Source: Saccharomycopsis phalli
Lineage: Eukaryota > Ascomycota > Saccharomycetes > Ascoideales > Saccharomycopsidaceae
DNA: 64,000 nucleotides
Direction of reading: 5' to 3'
Assembly (NCBI GenBank): GCA_020342235.1
Contig: CP073212.1
Span: 558,001 to 622,000 of the forward strand
Shown here one piece after another: positions 21,275 to 32,465 of this stretch. The position numbers were made by a program, and so were the translations under genes. Position 1 is the first letter of the stretch. Every line of letters starts with the position of its first letter. The notes under the pieces were generated by a model. It was given only the letters and a program-made list of their open reading frames with translations. It had not been told where the DNA came from and searched no databases.

Positions 21275-24200
21275 ATGGCCGCAAACAGCCCCCTTGGCCA
21301 CATTTTCGCAGGTGCGCGAGCCACCGAGACCCGACTTCTTGCGCTTTTGACGGTGCTCGGACTCCTGGCGCTCATGTTGATATCGCTGGTGTTCCAGAGC
21401 CAGATGCCCGGCGCCGACTCGCCCGAGTGCCGGATGTCGTATATGGCGCCGGCATACGCGCGGGTCGCGGGGTTTGACGGGTCGCACACCCGGTTTTCGC
21501 AGAAGTACACGCTCTACTTGTACCGGGAGCAGGGCCGCGACGCGAACCCCGAGGACGACGCGGAGTTTCTCACCGGGGCACCGGTGCTCTTTATCCCCGG
21601 CAACGCTGGCAGCTACAAGCAGGTACGGGCGTTGGCGGCGGAATGCGCCAACATGTTTGCCGAGGAGTATGCGCAGCAGCACGGCCGGCAGAAGTTGGAC
21701 TTTTTCACCGCAGACTTCAACGAGGATTTCACTGCGTTCCACGGGCGGACGTTGCTCGACCAGTCAGAGTACCTCAACGACGCAGTGCGGTTTATTCTCC
21801 TGATGTACCAGCGGCAAGGATCACCTGTGTCGGCGGTGATTGTCGTCGGCCACTCCATGGGCGGCATTGTGGCCCGCACCATGGTCACGCTCCCAAACTT
21901 TGTCAATGGCTCGGTGAACACGTTTCTCACGCTTGCAGCGCCTCATGCTGCTGCTCCGGTGACGTTTGACGGCGATCTCATGAAGGTGTATGCCATGGTC
22001 GACCGGTTCTGGCGCACGGGCTCGGGGCTCGACAACGTGTCGTTGGTGTCTGTCACTGGGGGAATGTCTGATTCGGTGCTTCCTGCAGACTATACCTCGA
22101 TCAGCGGGCTTGTTCCGCCGTCGCACGGCTTCACAGTGTACACTACTGGCATTCCGGGTGTGTGGACTCCAATCGACCACTTGGCGATTGTCTGGTGCGA
22201 CCAGCTCCGCAAGGTGCTTGCCCGGACGCTCTTGCAGATCACCGACGCTTCCTCATCGTCTCGGACCGTCCCGTTGCCGCGTCGCATGGCGATTTTCCGC
22301 CAGAATCTTCTTCCCGACCCGCAACAGCCGCTCTCTGACACTCCGGTGCGGCTCCGCGTCAACAACGACCAGATCAGCAAGGCCACTCCCGGCCCACGAT
22401 CACTTGTGCTAGCGGCCGGAACTCGCCGCAACCGGGTACCCACGCTCCATGTGTTTGACGTGCCGCAACATCGCGACGCCTACGAATTTACCGCGCTCAG
22501 CTCGCTCCCATTTGTGCCGGCGGCGCAGCAGGGCGACTTGGCCAGTCCTGCGGTGCTCTTGTGCCGTCGTTCGGCCGGTTCGGTTGCAGCCACCATTGAC
22601 TTTTCGCGCGACTCCTCCAGCAAGACCGTCGAGCTCGACTGTATCGACGTGTCGTCACGCGCGTTCTCGGCGCCCCGCTCTGCAAAGAGCACTGTCTCTG
22701 CGTCAGAATCGTCGCTTGGCGGGAAGTACAACCCGTTCACTGCGCTTTCCCTTGCTCCAGAGGCTCTCAAGGGATACGAGTCGGTGGTGGTGGTCGAGGC
22801 CGCCGAGTTTAATGGCCGTGCTCTCGACTCGGGTCACTTTCTTGTCGCCGATCTTGGCTGGCAGAACCTCACGTCGGTCGAAGTGCCAGCGAGTCTTGCG
22901 CGGCTCCTCTTGTTTGGTGCCGATGTCCGGCTCCCGCGACAACGCGCCTTGGCCGTCGACATCCACTTCCCCGCAGCATGGAGCAGCTTGATCGCTTACA
23001 AATTGACGGTGCTGCGGCGGTTTGCCCCAGATACAGATCGCGACGCCGAGGTGTTTGCGCCGTTCATCCGCCAGCACGTGGCGGGAGTCCACGAGACAAA
23101 GTGGCTTGTCGGCTGCAACAACGAGCCCGTCAAGTCCGTCACCATGCACGGAGTCTCCCCTTACGTCGCGTTCGACCCCGCCGCAAACTCCCTCCACCTC
23201 CAGCTCTGGTCAGACTCGCTTGTCGTCGACAACAGCGTGGTGCTCCGCCTCCAAATCGACCCGTGGACAAGCTTGCGGCTCCTTGTAATGCGCTTCCGTC
23301 TTGTCGTCGGAGTACTTCCTGTGGCAGTTGTCGCGCTTGTGCTTGCAATCCAGCTTCGCAAGTACGACCGTTACGGCACGTTTATCTCGTTTGGCGACGG
23401 TCTCCTTGCGCTTTGCTCCCCATCACATCTCGCAGCCATCTGGGGCTCCCTCACGCTTCTCCTGCTTCTGCTCTCCACTCGCCTCTTCCAGACAATCTTC
23501 CACTTTCTCGACCCAATTGGCCTCCGTGTGCCGCTGCCTGATAACCTCCGCACCAACCCGTTCTTTCTCGGGTTGCACGAGCGCACTTTGCTTCTCCTCC
23601 CGCCGCTCTTTTTCACCATCGCTCTCGCTCTCGTCACTTTAGTCTACTTCCTCTGTCTCGGCGCCGCCAGAGCTTTGGCATACGTCTACGTCGACATTGT
23701 CTACAGACGCTGGTTCGTGGCCCACCCCAGTCTCTCCACCGATAGCATCCTCAAGTCGCGCCGCAGACTCATTGGCACACTCCTTGTCTTTGGCAGCATC
23801 CCGCTCTACTTCCCATACCAGTTTGCCTACGTGATAATTGTCGCCGTTCAGGCCGTGGTCTGTGTCCGCTGCTTCATGCGCTCCCGTGCCTTTGAAGTGC
23901 CTTCCAACATCGCCACAGACAAGCTCAACTACAGGCACGACATGCTCAACTTCCAGCATTACAACGTCTCGCTCTTCATGTTGATGCTCTGGATTCTCCC
24001 CATCAATGTGCCGGTCTTGGTCGTCTTTATCCACAACTTTGCCTTGAAGTGGCAGACGCCCTTTTCCTCCCATCACAACTTCCTCGCCATTGTGCCCATC
24101 TTCGTCATCATCGACCGCAATCTCAGCGGGAAAATGATCCCGCGCACTCCTTACTTGGGCCTGTTTACCACTCTGGTCATCCTCGGCTACTTTATCTTGT

Positions 24201-24367
24201 ATGCCGTCGTCTATGGCGTCCGTCACGCATGGTGGCTCCACTACTTGCTCAATTTTTTTTGCACCTGGCTCATCTTCCTTGGTCTCGATGTCTTTGGGCC
24301 TGATCAAAGGGATCTGGCCAGGCGCAAGCGCGAGTCTCCGTATATTATAACATCCAAGGAACATTAA
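21275..24367 (+). CDS. BST1: GPI inositol-deacylase
   Basis: A 1030-residue ER membrane enzyme that removes the acyl chain from the inositol of newly made GPI anchors, allowing export of GPI proteins from the ER (PGAP1 family; S. cerevisiae Bst1 is 1029 residues). The first TM helix is at about residues 23-42. The luminal lipase domain has VLFIPGNAGSYKQVR and the serine nucleophile in VVGHSMGGIVARTM (about residue 195), with a likely catalytic His in DHLAIVWC. The C-terminal third has a series of TM helices from about residue 670. The gene is richer in GC and CTC codons than its neighbours, and contains several CTG codons in hydrophobic segments that are not diagnostic of decoding. Confidence 0.93.
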   Translation: MAANSPLGHIFAGARATETRLLALLTVLGLLALMLISLVFQSQMPGADSPECRMSYMAPAYARVAGFDGSHTRFSQKYTLYLYREQGRDANPEDDAEFLTGAPVLFIPGNAGSYKQVRALAAECANMFAEEYAQQHGRQKLDFFTADFNEDFTAFHGRTLLDQSEYLNDAVRFILLMYQRQGSPVSAVIVVGHSMGGIVARTMVTLPNFVNGSVNTFLTLAAPHAAAPVTFDGDLMKVYAMVDRFWRTGSGLDNVSLVSVTGGMSDSVLPADYTSISGLVPPSHGFTVYTTGIPGVWTPIDHLAIVWCDQLRKVLARTLLQITDASSSSRTVPLPRRMAIFRQNLLPDPQQPLSDTPVRLRVNNDQISKATPGPRSLVLAAGTRRNRVPTLHVFDVPQHRDAYEFTALSSLPFVPAAQQGDLASPAVLLCRRSAGSVAATIDFSRDSSSKTVELDCIDVSSRAFSAPRSAKSTVSASESSLGGKYNPFTALSLAPEALKGYESVVVVEAAEFNGRALDSGHFLVADLGWQNLTSVEVPASLARLLLFGADVRLPRQRALAVDIHFPAAWSSLIAYKLTVLRRFAPDTDRDAEVFAPFIRQHVAGVHETKWLVGCNNEPVKSVTMHGVSPYVAFDPAANSLHLQLWSDSLVVDNSVVLRLQIDPWTSLRLLVMRFRLVVGVLPVAVVALVLAIQLRKYDRYGTFISFGDGLLALCSPSHLAAIWGSLTLLLLLLSTRLFQTIFHFLDPIGLRVPLPDNLRTNPFFLGLHERTLLLLPPLFFTIALALVTLVYFLCLGAARALAYVYVDIVYRRWFVAHPSLSTDSILKSRRRLIGTLLVFGSIPLYFPYQFAYVIIVAVQAVVCVRCFMRSRAFEVPSNIATDKLNYRHDMLNFQHYNVSLFMLMLWILPINVPVLVVFIHNFALKWQTPFSSHHNFLAIVPIFVIIDRNLSGKMIPRTPYLGLFTTLVILGYFILYAVVYGVRHAWWLHYLLNFFCTWLIFLGLDVFGPDQRDLARRKRESPYIITSKEH

Positions 24368-25620
24368 GGTGTCGGTGGGCGATTGCCAAGGTCTTGGCAA
24401 TCGTGTTTTCGTCTCATTGTCAGTTGTTCAGGACACTCATGGTTGTATTACAGTTGGTATACATATGGTTGGTATTCAAATACTATTATATCCATATAGT
24501 TGGTATCCAATACTATTGATATTCATATAGTTGGTATCCAATACTGTTGATATTCATATAGTTGGTATCCAATACTATTGATATTCATATAGTTGGTATC
24601 CGAATACTGATGAGATCCATATAGTTGATATCCACACTGTTGATATTCACACTGTTGATATCCACATGGCTGATATCCACATAATTGATATCCAAATACT
24701 GTTGCTCATAGTGGTCCACTACTACTGCATACAGTCGTTACCATTGACAATTCTCTGGTTGCATCTCCTGGGAACCCATTGGCCCTCGACAATTGACCTC
24801 CTGCACAATTGACTTCCTGGACAATTTGTTTATTCGTTTCGTTTCATTTTCATTTAATCCTCCACTGTTCGCAGTCTTAATAGAATACATGTTGGGATCC
24901 TCCTAAATGTTATATTTGTATCAACACATGTCTTGCTATACATGTATGCACGATTACATGTTGGCATCTCAATGTTGTAGTTCTATTTAAATTAAATCCT
25001 AATATACATTGCACTATTGATAAATGTTAGGACTTGAATGTTGTATTTCTATTTAAAATAAATATTGTAAAATCCATACCTACCATTTAATTTTCACATG
25101 CTTCTTGGCTGCGCACCATTTCCACTTCCTTACGGCAATTATGCTAGTATTTTATCAGCCATGCTAGTCTTTTATCAGTCATGCTAGTCTTTTATCAACC
25201 ATACTTCTTCCTCTTATCCGTTGTGCTTTATCTTTTCCAAAATAACCAGTTTGCAATTAAGAACCAATTCTAATAGGTCTTAGTTCTTATCTGACAAAAT
25301 GTTATTCCATTCTCTTGTCAAGTTTAAATATTTGGACTTTTCTATTAATAGTCAAGCGAATATATGTTAGCTATTTTACCAACTCGTATCCTAATATACA
25401 ATGTTTGCACTATCAGTACGTTGGATCTCAATGTTATATTTCTATTTAAACTAAATACCCTGACATACAATATATTGCACTCTTAATACATATTTGGACC
25501 TGAATATTATACAATGTACCAAGTCCTACATGTTGGAATCTAAATGGATATTTCTATTTAAATATACATGTCTTGTGTGTCCCTATACAGTGTATTGCAG
25601 TCTTGATAATATCCTTACTT
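24368..25620. repeat. Degenerate satellite downstream of BST1
   Basis: 24455-24710 holds a ~30-bp unit (GTATCCAATACTATTGATATT-type, usually followed by CATATAGTT) in degenerate tandem copies. From about 24880 to 25620 a second, longer and more decayed unit of roughly 60-70 bp recurs (phrases such as ATACATGTTGG, AATGTTATATTTCTATTTAAA and ATACAATGTATTGCAC). The same longer unit resumes at 26940-27160. No gene seen. 25330-25400 also contains the dispersed AGCTATTTTACCAACTCG motif. Confidence 0.75.
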
Positions 25621-25800
25621 ACTTCTATAGCTACACTAGGCTCCCCCAGAGGGTGAGATTGATATTTTACCGTCTAAAAAACAAAGGATACCACTAATTT
25701 TGGAGTCGAGAGAAACCCTTGAATGGAGATAAAAACTTTCAATTTGGTCTTTAAGAAACTGTCAAAGAGAAATGACTCAGGGCTGTGGGGTCTCGCTCTG
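25610..25800 (-). mobile_element. Relic of dispersed repeat family (copy A)
   Basis: About 190 bp closely related to 60285-60480 in the same orientation. Shared phrases include GGGTGAGATTGATATTT, CCGTCTAAAAAAC, TTTTGGAGTCGAGAGAAA and GGGATAAAAACTTTC-type sequence. I infer the minus orientation from the (TTA)n-tail side of copy G. Class unknown; truncated non-LTR element or SINE is possible. Confidence 0.6.
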
Positions 25801-26350
25801 ATTACCTTCGCCTATTGTTTCTTGATGGTACTTGAGACCAAGCTTTTTCCACTTGGAAGTTGGCTATTTGACGAATATATCTTCACTCAGGACCATGCAC
25901 CGAGACAGAATCAAGTTCCTCCGATGTCCAGAGCTCTTAGAAGCTCGAATTCTATCACGTCTTGATGAAATACTAAATTCCACTCATGGCATACGCAATA
26001 AGCTTGGAAAAGTGTTTGCCGACCAAAAATCAGTCCATAAACTCATTGAGTTTTACCAGAACGTGTTGGAACATGATTCCTCCAACACATGATGAGATTC
26101 AGCAGTCACATTCGACAACAAGGGTGACCAGGCTTCTTACACAATCAATATAAGCACTAAGTACCGACAATATGATTGCTCCCAATTGAAGTTTTTAATC
26201 CCAAGCAACCAGATGAGTGTTGAAAAAGGGTTTTCTTCAATAGCAATGCTGCCTCAGGATGTTCCTGAGTGAAAATATATTCGTCGAATAACCGTAATGC
26301 CGGAGACAATATATAGCTGAATACAAAAATAAATATTATTATTATTACTC
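25723..26350 (+). mobile_element. Relic of dispersed repeat family with possible ORF end and ATT tail (copy B)
   Basis: Two overlapping frames (25723-25965 and 25832-26092) look like a decayed coding segment ending in VHKLIEFYQNVLEHDSSNT. The region after the stop, AATGCTGCCTCAGGATGTTC and then GAATAACCGTAATGCCGGAG to a (TATTAT)n tail at about 26330-26346, recurs at 57110-57215 (inverted), 58140-58370 and 59690-59905. In the 58140 copy the peptide before the stop also ends IHELVEFAKI, so the repeat seems to be the 3' end of a former coding element. No reverse transcriptase motif is visible. Confidence 0.55.
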
Positions 26351-27170
26351 AGGAGCATCAGGTACCATTGCCAAAGAAAACCCTGTCAACCCTCATTCGG
26401 TTATCTGGGGTTAAAAACTTCCATGTGAGCAGCCGTGATTAAAAACTTCCAGTGCTTATGAATATGTAAAGTAATGGGCGTTGGTGGGCTTTCGCCTAGG
26501 ATACACTTTTTGTCATTTTTTGATACGTATTGAGCTAGTAAGCCCATTGCCCTTTCAATGCCTATAACAAGAGGTGTTTTGCCACACTAATTTGTATTTT
26601 ACATTTGCCTTGGCTTGTAATTTCCATCATTGTCAAAATTACTACATTCAGAAGCCCTAGTTGGACCTAAGCGAATACTCAGCAAGATCAGCTATTCAGC
26701 GGACAAAGCTTTGTTTCATTCAAGACAAAAACTCTATTAAAACTGAAGCCAGTCGCCATGAAATAGATGCGGATTTTACACCATTGACGTTACAATTTCA
26801 CCTGCCCAGCACCATCACCACTCTTTATGGAAAATACGCTAGTATTGGCAACTTTACTTCCATTATCCGTTGTATGTTTTATTCTGAAATCACCATTTTG
26901 AGGATAAGTACTAAGACCATTGGGATTAGTTACTATATTACAGCCCTAATATGCAATGTATGCACTATTAATACGTGTTGGATCTGAATGTATATTTGTA
27001 TTCAAACATGACTCGTGTCTCTATACAGTGTATTATTAATTAATAAAATACATGTTGGCATCTGATGTTATATTTGCATCCAACATACATGTCTGATATA
27101 CAATGCAGCTACTATTGTGATCCTCCTGAGTGTATATTCAACATGTCCTCGCCTGACTCTATACAGTCTA
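26351..27170. other. Decayed spacer right of the element relics
   Basis: 26373-26430 carries a block (AGAAAACCCT, then GGTTAAAAACTTCCATG) that recurs at 57205-57262. The ~60-70-bp satellite resumes at about 26940. A 108-codon ORF at 26661-26987 has no recognisable features and runs into the satellite; I do not call it a gene. Confidence 0.5.
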
Positions 27171-29351
27171 TCATGCTATCTTCGGGAACTTCTCATTAAA
27201 ATTCCGTTCAAAATCATTCACGTCAAACAGCTCCTCCTCATCAGCACCGTCATCCTCAAAAAACGCATTCTCCGCCTTGGCCTTTGGAAACTTGCTCTTG
27301 GCCTTTGGCGATGTCAAGTGAGCCGGCTTCTTCGGCCGTGGTGGGGGGATTTTCGTTGGTTTCACCGGTGGCTTTGGCTTTTCTTTCCGCGGAGCAGACT
27401 CGCTGTTATCGGTATATTTCCCGTAGCCAGATGCGACCTTCACCACTTCGTCCTTGACGTTGAGAAGCATTTCCATTCTCTTCTGGACCGTGCTTGGTTT
27501 GGACTTTAAATAGTCAAGGTCCTTGAACTCGCTCATGGAAATCTCAGAGATGAGCTCGTCCTCGGAATTGTCAATGTCGAACGACGGTTTGGTCGATCGA
27601 AACTTGCCGGTGAAGGTGTTGGTGATCTTGCTGAACCCCTTGGAGGAGCTGAATGATCGAAAGTGGCCCCGTTTGGAGTCGTCTGACGTCTGCTGCCTCT
27701 TGATGTATGCGGGCTTTTTCCTTGGCTCTGGCTTTGCCTTTGCCTTTGGATCATTCTTTGCCATTGTCTTTGGATCATTCTTTGCCTTTGAACCTTCCTT
27801 TGGGCCTTCCTTTGGACTTTCCTTGGGACCCTTCTTTGGACCTTCCTTTGCACCCACCTTTGGACCATTCTCCTGGCTTGGCTCAAAAGTACTCGTGAGA
27901 CCTCTCATGTCCACACTAATCTCCTCAAAGTCAAGCGTCCCGCTCCTAAGCGGCTTAAATGGCGTCACCTTTGGTGCACTGGCGTCCTGTTCGGACTTGT
28001 TCTTTGCCGTTGCAACTATGTTTGCAAACGGATCAGACTTTTTCAGCGACAACCCGGGCAAGGATTTGTTCTTGAGCAAGCCAAGACTCTTTGAAGCAGG
28101 CGGCTGAGCAGTGACTGATGCCGTCAATGGCTTGGTGTTGATGCTGAAGGAGGATGTGACTGAGACGGCTGACAGATTGGATTTTGCCGATCCAAAGGAG
28201 GTGGCGGACTTTGCGGTTTGGTCGTTGTGTAGCCGTTCTGGCGAGTCGCCTGCAAGGTTGACGAGAACATTTTGCAGAGGGAAAGTCACCTGGGCATTGG
28301 CTGGAGGATTGGCTGAAGGATTGACCAAAGGATTGACCAAAGGATTGGGCGTTTGAACCGTTTGAACGGATTGCACTGCATTACCATTGGCTGCCTGCGC
28401 GTTCCTCTGCTTGAGTGCCAAGTACTGCTGCTGGATATCCACCGGCACTGGAACATTCTTCAAGCGGCACACCTCCTCAATGACCTGGTAAATATGCGGT
28501 CTGAGCCGGGCGTCGTTGGTGAGAAGCACCGAGATCAAGTGTTTGAGCCGCGGAGAGTAGACAGGGAACGCGGGAAAGTCAAACTTGGACTGGAGGATTG
28601 CCGGTTCACCACTGTGCTCAAATGGCGTGGTGTAGTAGCATATTTTGTAGCAAAAGACGCCCAATGCCCAGATGTCGGACTTGTCGTCAATCGGCAATCC
28701 GCGCGACAAGTCGATCATCTCTGGGGCACGATACTGGGCGGTGGTATAACGCAAGATGTCGTCCTGCAAGATCTGGTACTCCAGCTGGTTTCTGGGAGGA
28801 CGAAGCGGCGGACAGGAGGAGCCAAAGTCGCACAAACGGTACTGGCCCTTGTCGTTGATGAGAATATTCTCGATCTTGATGTCGCGGTGGATCAACGGCG
28901 GGGACAAAAAGTGCACCTGCGACACGCCAATGGACACTTCGTACATGATCTGGAGCACCTCGTCCTCGGACAAGCGGTTCTGGAGCCGGGTGTTGAGGAA
29001 ATCAATGAGCCCATTCTTGGAGCAGTACTCCATGAGAAGAAACACCTCGTAGGTACCATCGTTGGCAGGCGACCGTGCGGCATGGGAATCGATGTACGAC
29101 ACAATGCACGGCTTCCCCTGGAGACGCTTCATGGCATCGACCTCGGCACGGAGAATGTTGAGCGTCTGTTTGTTGGGGACAAGCACCCGTTTCAAACACG
29201 CAACCTCTTGGTGGTTCACCAGCGGCAGGATCTTGACAATGTACACATGGGCAAATCCTCCCTCGGAAATGTACTTGACAATCATCGCCTGGTGCGACCC
29301 GACAGTCAAAACTGTCCCTGGAGGATAGGCATTTGGAGGAGGGTTCCCCAT
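27171..29351 (-). CDS. Ark1/Prk1-family actin-patch kinase
   Basis: A 726-residue Ser/Thr kinase of the Ark/Prk (NAK/AAK1) family, which phosphorylates endocytic coat proteins such as Pan1 and Sla1 to switch off patch assembly. The kinase domain occupies residues about 15-290: GGFAHVYIVK glycine loop, HRDIKIENIL catalytic loop, DFGSSCPP, and YRAPEMIDLSRG, where this family has no canonical APE. Pro/Gln-rich and Lys-rich low-complexity sequence follows, with a KEGPKKGPKESPKEG-type repeat at about 540-565. The end has a Pro-rich PPPRPKKPAHL motif like the Abp1-SH3 site of Ark1/Prk1, then an acidic tail. I prefer the Met at 29351 (GTVLTVGSHQA follows, as in Prk1) over one 21 codons upstream. ARK1, PRK1 and AKL1 orthology is not resolved. 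Confidence 0.88.
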   Translation of the reverse strand: MGNPPPNAYPPGTVLTVGSHQAMIVKYISEGGFAHVYIVKILPLVNHQEVACLKRVLVPNKQTLNILRAEVDAMKRLQGKPCIVSYIDSHAARSPANDGTYEVFLLMEYCSKNGLIDFLNTRLQNRLSEDEVLQIMYEVSIGVSQVHFLSPPLIHRDIKIENILINDKGQYRLCDFGSSCPPLRPPRNQLEYQILQDDILRYTTAQYRAPEMIDLSRGLPIDDKSDIWALGVFCYKICYYTTPFEHSGEPAILQSKFDFPAFPVYSPRLKHLISVLLTNDARLRPHIYQVIEEVCRLKNVPVPVDIQQQYLALKQRNAQAANGNAVQSVQTVQTPNPLVNPLVNPSANPPANAQVTFPLQNVLVNLAGDSPERLHNDQTAKSATSFGSAKSNLSAVSVTSSFSINTKPLTASVTAQPPASKSLGLLKNKSLPGLSLKKSDPFANIVATAKNKSEQDASAPKVTPFKPLRSGTLDFEEISVDMRGLTSTFEPSQENGPKVGAKEGPKKGPKESPKEGPKEGSKAKNDPKTMAKNDPKAKAKPEPRKKPAYIKRQQTSDDSKRGHFRSFSSSKGFSKITNTFTGKFRSTKPSFDIDNSEDELISEISMSEFKDLDYLKSKPSTVQKRMEMLLNVKDEVVKVASGYGKYTDNSESAPRKEKPKPPVKPTKIPPPRPKKPAHLTSPKAKSKFPKAKAENAFFEDDGADEEELFDVNDFERNFNEKFPKIA

Positions 29352-30597
29352 TTTGGAGAGTACACTAGGCAGTGCTCGTTGATATGCTGGCGGTAGGGTA
29401 AGCCAGAGGTGCATGCTCGCTATCGGAGAGTTGTATCAGAGAGTTGTAGTGTACATGTAGTGGGTTGTTGGTGCGCTGGGTAATTTATTGATGGTGATTT
29501 ATTGGTTGGCTATAGAATCAATATATCTGGTCTTTGCAACTGCCTGGCTATAGATTAATGTAGTTGATTGTGCAACTGTCTGGCTATAGATTAATGTACA
29601 TGATCTTTGCAATATTCAGACTAAGAATCAATATACATGATCTTTGCAATATTCGGACTATAGATTAGTCTGCTTGATCTTTGCAACTGTCTGACTATAG
29701 AATCAATATACATGATCTTTACGACTGACCATACTTAGAATCAATGTACTTGATCTTGGAAATATTCAGACTATAGATTAATGTACTTGATCTTTGCAAT
29801 ATTTAGACTATAGATTAATGTACTTGATCTTTGCAACTGTCTGACTAGTAGATTAATATACCTGACCACTGCAACCTATCAGCCCAAAGTCATGGACTAG
29901 ATCATGTGTTTGACACCTCAACTCATGAGACGTAACAAAATACCTCAAAGGCACCAGGTCACTCACAACACAGCTACCAGTGAATGATAAAGGTTTCTCC
30001 ACCACTGATATTAATAAGATACGTTACTGTCATATGGCTATTCTACCGTTGGACTCGATTATGGGATGCTATTTGTCATTTCGCTGACCCAATCATGTAA
30101 TACTCTATTACCATTTAATCATAATTCATAATCTACACCAACTGCCCATTCAACTGCCCAGGTAACTTTCAATTTAATCGTCTCCCTCGTTGGCCTGAAA
30201 TACAGTCATACTTTCAAAAGCTCAAAATCTCCATGGATATCCCCATGGCAATACAAATACTTAATGTAAACCATTATACATGGCAAGACAATTCAAGTCT
30301 TGGTTCTATGTATTTCAACAGGCTGTAAATGAACCTTGCATAATGCATCAGACTTGTTTGAAACTGTCAATAGCACCACCCAAACAGTATTCTAAAAAGT
30401 AAAATCTAAAATATCACACTTGCAATTATATTCAACTAAAAAAGCACTAGCTGAAAACTAACTCAATTGTCTACCGTTGCTTTTGCCAATCACCTGCACA
30501 ACCGTAGACTACCAATTCGCAAGATACTATTCAAATGACATCATTTGTATCCAGGAATTTACACTATCCAATTTTACAACATTTGCGTTTATTGAAA
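29352..30597. repeat. Spacer with ~60-bp degenerate satellite
   Basis: From about 29510 to 29880 a unit of about 58-62 bp repeats five to six times, with the core phrases GACTATAGATTAATGTAC and TTGATCTTTGCAA. From 29880 to 30597 the sequence is AT-rich without a recognised gene; it includes the 3' end of STE2 on the other strand. Confidence 0.8.
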
Positions 30598-31644
30598 CTA
30601 CTCCTGGCTACGAATCACCCGGTGACTAGTAATGGCAAGATAATTGCTCGACTCTGCCTTTTCAAGATCACAGTCTCCATTTATATCGTCCAAAGTGGCC
30701 CTGTCCTTCCACGAAAAGTCAGAGGACTTACTTTCCAAGCTTCTGGTATCCGAGAAACGCAGCCCTGCGTCGGAGTATGGACGAGAAGCAGTATTGGCAG
30801 CACAGGCCCACATTGACGACAACGGCAAGGAAATGACAGTGAGAAAGATGGCAATATCAGGCATAGAGGCAGCAGCCATGTCCAGTGAATTGTACGAGGC
30901 GATATTCACTGCTGCAGGGATTACCAATGTCTGGAACATCATGATGAAGATCGAGTGGTATGCTGTAAACTGCTTGATCCCAAGATACCGTCTTGCCTTT
31001 ATCGCAGCCAAAAACTTGCACATGAGAACAAAACTGGCAAAGCTCACTGAGGATAAGAACAAAATGAGCGGCACATTTGTCTGCCATGCGCTGTTCATGG
31101 CCGAGTTGCTCTCGAACGTAAACTGGACAGAATACGCAGCCAGCACGATATAAAACCCGACAGTTGATACCGAAAGACAGCTGGTGGCTGCGATTATTAA
31201 CCAAGTTAGCCATTTTCGCTGCGAGTGCTTGAATGACGCGTACATCTGGATCCATATGTTGGCCTCTATAAGCGCAATGATTACAATGTGGAACACGTTA
31301 TTGGCAGTGGTGATTTGATAGTCTTTCTGGGTGAGAATGTTCCATCCTGAAAAGTGAAATGTGACACTTCCACTGGGTCCCAACATGTAGTAGATGTAGA
31401 GACAGCTCTCGAGGATGACAAAGAATAGCGTAGTCTGGTTCACAATAAACAACGGGTTCCAGCGGTGTTTGAATATGAGAATCATATTTAACATTGTCAA
31501 AACACTTCCTCCGATTTTGATGCCCTCAATGATGCCATACTGGCCTATGGTGTATCTCCAGTCATCGAGATCTTGAAAGGTCACTGAGCTCGCACCTTGT
31601 GGAGACGTGAAATTGAGTTGAATGTTTCTTGGATCAAACAGCAT
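30598..31644 (-). CDS. STE2: Alpha-pheromone receptor (fungal class D GPCR)
   Basis: A 348-residue seven-TM receptor that senses alpha-type mating pheromone at the surface of one mating type and signals through the heterotrimeric G protein. It has an N-glycosylatable extracellular start (NFTSPQG), seven hydrophobic segments between residues about 45 and 290, and the family-diagnostic TM7 motif LPLSSMWA, preceded by a QTLVIPAAVNI TM6 segment with the critical proline. The cytosolic tail is only about 60 residues, shorter than in S. cerevisiae Ste2 (431 total), but still Ser/Thr/Lys-rich with SDTRSLESKSSD, where endocytic and desensitisation signals lie in the family. A TATA-like element lies about 40 bp upstream. 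Confidence 0.92.
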   Translation of the reverse strand: MLFDPRNIQLNFTSPQGASSVTFQDLDDWRYTIGQYGIIEGIKIGGSVLTMLNMILIFKHRWNPLFIVNQTTLFFVILESCLYIYYMLGPSGSVTFHFSGWNILTQKDYQITTANNVFHIVIIALIEANIWIQMYASFKHSQRKWLTWLIIAATSCLSVSTVGFYIVLAAYSVQFTFESNSAMNSAWQTNVPLILFLSSVSFASFVLMCKFLAAIKARRYLGIKQFTAYHSIFIMMFQTLVIPAAVNIASYNSLDMAAASMPDIAIFLTVISLPLSSMWACAANTASRPYSDAGLRFSDTRSLESKSSDFSWKDRATLDDINGDCDLEKAESSNYLAITSHRVIRSQE

Positions 31645-31679
31645 TACTGTGGTTTGACATACTATGATTTATTAGTTGT

Positions 31680-31686
31680 ATTTATA
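31680..31686 (-). promoter_or_regulatory. Candidate TATA box of STE2
   Basis: TATAAAT on the minus strand, 36-42 bp upstream of the STE2 ATG. I do not see a clear pheromone response element in the immediate upstream 100 bp. Confidence 0.4.
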
Positions 31687-32465
31687 GACGATGCCGTCAT
31701 TGAGGGCTACTAATTGAGTAACTGTTGATCAGAAGGAAATTGCCTATTTGGGAACGCTCAATGGACAAGGTTCACCAATGGAATATGGCGATTAATGGTG
31801 ATGATGTTTATTTGTGGTATATAGTTATGCTAGTTTTAGTAAAGGAAATTGATATTTTGTCGTCTGATACGCACGACGCTAAATGAGCGTCAAAAACCCT
31901 TGGCATGGTATAAAGCTTTTTGTTTAGAGAGATTTGTAGATTGAACCGTAGACTTGTCTTGATGACTATGTTCTGGCTTTTAGTGCGGATAATAGTAATT
32001 GAAAATTAAATGTCAAGGGAAATAAAAATTGATTGAAATGAAGGTGTAGTGGATTTGCCGGAATCGGCTGTGAGTATATAAGCACCAGTGTTGAATAGTT
32101 TTACGTATATAGTTGTGCTTTTGGAATGAAATGGGTGATATTAACTGAGGTTATGAAAATATTGGCAATAAATCTGATTCAAAACAGTCATTTTACTTTC
32201 ATGTTTCATCAGTCGACTGTTCTTTTACATTTCATCTGTTGATTATGCTTACATTTCACCAGTCGATTGTCTACTTTAGCTACAGCCATATGTGTATCCG
32301 TAGTTTTACTCCCAAAGCCACAATTTGAACGTAGCTATACAGAAGTCAATCAAAAATTTCCCGCCATTATCCAAATATATTATCAGGCCTGAGCCCATAA
32401 TGACCTGGACGTTGTGTCACGTGACAGTATGGCTACAAGTGGCTGAAAATAGGAGACCAGTAACC
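31687..32465. other. Divergent promoter region of STE2 and END3
   Basis: The spacer holds both promoters. 31845-31915 weakly resembles the dispersed family at 25610 and 60290 (TTGATATTTTGTCGTCTGA, then CAAAAACCCTTGGCATGGTATAAAG). The frame of END3 is open upstream to 32325 but its conserved N-terminus starts at 32466. A ~25-bp TTTCATCAGTCGACTGTTC-type phrase recurs two to three times at 32200-32270. Confidence 0.5.

Noticed and set aside
26661-26987. 108-codon ORF
   Set aside because: Runs into satellite sequence, has no family features, and lies in a decayed element region.
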